A program made the translations under genes and the position numbers. Below, in pieces: positions 62,630 through 64,000 of a DNA stretch of 64,000 nt (position 1 is the stretch's first letter; each line of letters begins with the position of its first letter). Location: contig OX637342.1 of NCBI GenBank assembly GCA_951799405.1, positions 1,240,001 to 1,304,000 on the forward strand. Reading direction: 5' to 3'. The DNA comes from Agapetus fuscipes. Taxonomy: Eukaryota > Arthropoda > Insecta > Trichoptera > Glossosomatidae. Under the pieces are notes generated by a model. That model was not told the DNA's origin. It was given only the letters and a program-made list of their open reading frames with translations, and searched no databases.

Positions 62630-62732
62630 CTTACAATATTCTCGACGTTTTGTTAGCAACGTAGCCAACGTCTTCAGAAGACTGTGACTCTGCACAATGA
62701 CTGAGGATAAAACGTCGAGAATAATGTAAGCT
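62630..62732. mobile_element. Short foldback element
   Basis: CTTACAATATTCTCGACGTTTT (first 20 considered) at the left and AAAACGTCGAGAATAATGTAAG at the right form the arms. The centre has AACGTCTTCAGAAGACTGTG. ACTGAGGATAAAACGTC recalls the Rep-2 motif. Confidence 0.55.
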
Positions 62733-62739
62733 CTCTTCT

Positions 62740-62990
62740 GATGGCTAGTATATTTTTCCTATATTTTTTTTCAATCCACTCTGTTTGCAGTACATTTCGG
62801 AAGCTGTTACTTAAAGGCTGTTGCCGTTTCATTAGAAGTGACCAGAGACTCTGCAAAGTATCTTCCAATTACTCCTTAAAAAAATATATTTTTAAATTAT
62901 TATTCTCGAGAGATAAAATGAACTTATTCAACTTGTACAGCGAATTGAAATACCTTTAACAAATTTGAAAAAAAATCTTAGTTTCAACAA
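62740..62990. other. Unassigned AT-rich DNA
   Basis: Overlapping frames on both strands; none recognised. Confidence 0.3.
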
Positions 62991-62994
62991 TACG

Positions 62995-63216
62995 TTAGCA
63001 TTTAAAATTATATTAGATGCTATGCCCATAAACAGGTGACAATGTACTGTGTAGGTTTGCGCTTTCAAATGCTGCATGTATATTTACAAATTAAAATCCA
63101 TACCTCAAATGAACATAAGCCCTGAAGCTTTTACCGAGCTTCCTTACTTTAGCAAAGTGAATCATTTTTATGGTATGAGTGATAAGCCTCATACCAACTT
63201 GTATGGTAAGGAATGT
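62995..63216 (-). mobile_element. Rep-1 copy, diverged
   Basis: TGCCCATAAACAGGTGACAA, CCATACCTCAAATGAACATA and AAGCCTCATACCAACTTGTA identify it. The hairpin is deleted. Confidence 0.75.
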
Positions 63217-63219
63217 TGA

Positions 63220-63660
63220 AAATTCAAGGAAAAAAATATTTTCGCAATCGATCAATAAATGTAACAGAAATCGTTAAAATTTAGTTGAAAATAATCAAAA
63301 ATATATAGGACGGGGCCTTTGTCTTTCCTCTCCCCAGGGCTCCGGTGGCCTAAATGAGGGCCTGCTAGCGTCTGTGTATATTATGCTAGCTATATACTAT
63401 ATGCTAGCTTTAGATTATGCTATCAATCCCTGAAAAGCATATAGTATAATTATTTATTCGTGCGCCCATTTAATAAAGGGTTAGCATAATGTATGTAACT
63501 TAAATACAACCTCAATATTCGTACATAGTTACTCGTAAACATTGCAGTATTTTCCTTTTTATTGTTTTGTGATAGAAAATAAAAAAAATGTACGCATGTT
63601 CTCTTTCAGGTGCTCATAGAATGTAATATGCTGTAGGAAAACTAGTTCCGCAAAATTTTC
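63220..63660. other. Unassigned DNA
   Basis: GCTAGCTATATACTATATGCTAGC (first 20 considered) near 63385 is a local palindrome. No gene. Confidence 0.35.
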
Positions 63661-63665
63661 AGCCA

Positions 63666-63853
63666 CCCGTAGTCCGAGTTTTTTCACAATACTCGAAGTA
63701 TCGAGTATTTGAGAAATATGTATGTGAACTTGAAAACCACCTCTGTCGGAACAAGTCTCGAAACTTGTTTTGCCAGAGGTGCTTTTTAAGTTCACATACA
63801 TTTTTCTTGAATACTCAATACTTTGAGTATTGTGAAACAACTCGTTCTACGGG
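63666..63853. mobile_element. Foldback element with about 85-bp inverted arms
   Basis: CCCGTAGTCCGAGTTTTTTC at the left pairs with GAAACAACTCGTTCTACGGG at the right. Inner blocks ATACTCGAAGTATCGAGTAT, TATGTATGTGAACTTGAAAA and CCACCTCTG each have inverse partners (ACTTTGAGTATTG, AAGTTCACATAC, CAGAGGTG). The minus-strand 93-codon frame across it is a by-product. Confidence 0.8.
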
Positions 63854-64000
63854 TAAACTGATAAGTCTTTTGTAGGACATACTGTGTTTTACACATTAGT
63901 TTGGTTGAACCTACATAATAACAGAGTAAACAAAATTAATTATATCCAATTTTAAGTAACGTAAAAAATGGTTTAAACTGGTACAAAAATTTAATCTTTT

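Noticed and set aside
63559..63840. 93-codon minus-strand gene
   Set aside because: It runs through both arms of a foldback element, which explains the open frame.

Overview
The window is AT-rich repetitive DNA from an animal, most likely an insect or another arthropod. The evidence is indirect: several non-LTR retrotransposon lineages typical of arthropod genomes, tRNA-derived SINEs, many short inverted-repeat (MITE-like) elements, microsatellites, and no operons or dense bacterial-style coding. I found no complete host gene. Three short stretches (34991-35222, 40889-41157, 45230-45385) have splice-like borders and could be exons; all are low confidence. The only long intact reading frame (23011-25329, plus) belongs to a 5'-truncated, RTE-like retrotransposon, called LINE-A here.

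The dominant component is a roughly 250-bp interspersed repeat, called Rep-1 here. About 30 dispersed copies lie on both strands, and a tandem array of about seven units sits at 32118-33990. At 3973-4603 a nested insertion contains the end of a LINE-A-related element (LINE-B), its 3' UTR and a whole Rep-1 with its tail, as one unit. This indicates that Rep-1 is, or shares, the 3' end of LINE-B. A second retrotransposon, LINE-2 (CR1/L2-like; 14245-15075 and 39166-39936), shares its 3' tail with a tRNA-derived SINE (SINE-A, for example 53047-53358). SINE-A is also fused to another tRNA-like SINE (SINE-B) in composite elements. One composite (31144-31639) has a 14-bp target duplication, so the dimer moves as one unit. 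A 5S rRNA-like fragment directly precedes one SINE-A.

Layout: 1-900, LINE end; 900-5100, Rep-1 and the nested LINE-B palindrome; 5500-6290, foldback repeat split by Rep-1; 6900-9000, fragments; 9840-10560, 56-bp minisatellite split by Rep-1; 12800-15075, Rep-1, palindromic MITE (M1) and LINE-2; 16860-19630, M2 MITEs, degenerate duplications and a MITE full of palindromic tandem repeats; 20300-22640, Rep-1, LINE end and composite SINE; 23000-25360, LINE-A; 25978-26709, M1 MITE split by an LTR; 28370-28920, decayed LINE; 30580-34000, Rep-1, SINEs and the tandem array; 34500-37700, M2, GC-rich island, LINE-A end and SINEs; 39140-40180, LINE-2 nested in Rep-1; 42160-48500, composite SINE, M1, M2, M4 and LINE ends; 48750-51130, minisatellite and microsatellite; 51130-57770, SINEs, 5S-like fragment, MITEs (Harbinger-like and hAT-like) and LINE-A end; 57770-64000, Rep-1, M2, SINE-C and two foldback elements. 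Names such as Rep-1, LINE-A, SINE-A and M1 are working labels, not database names.
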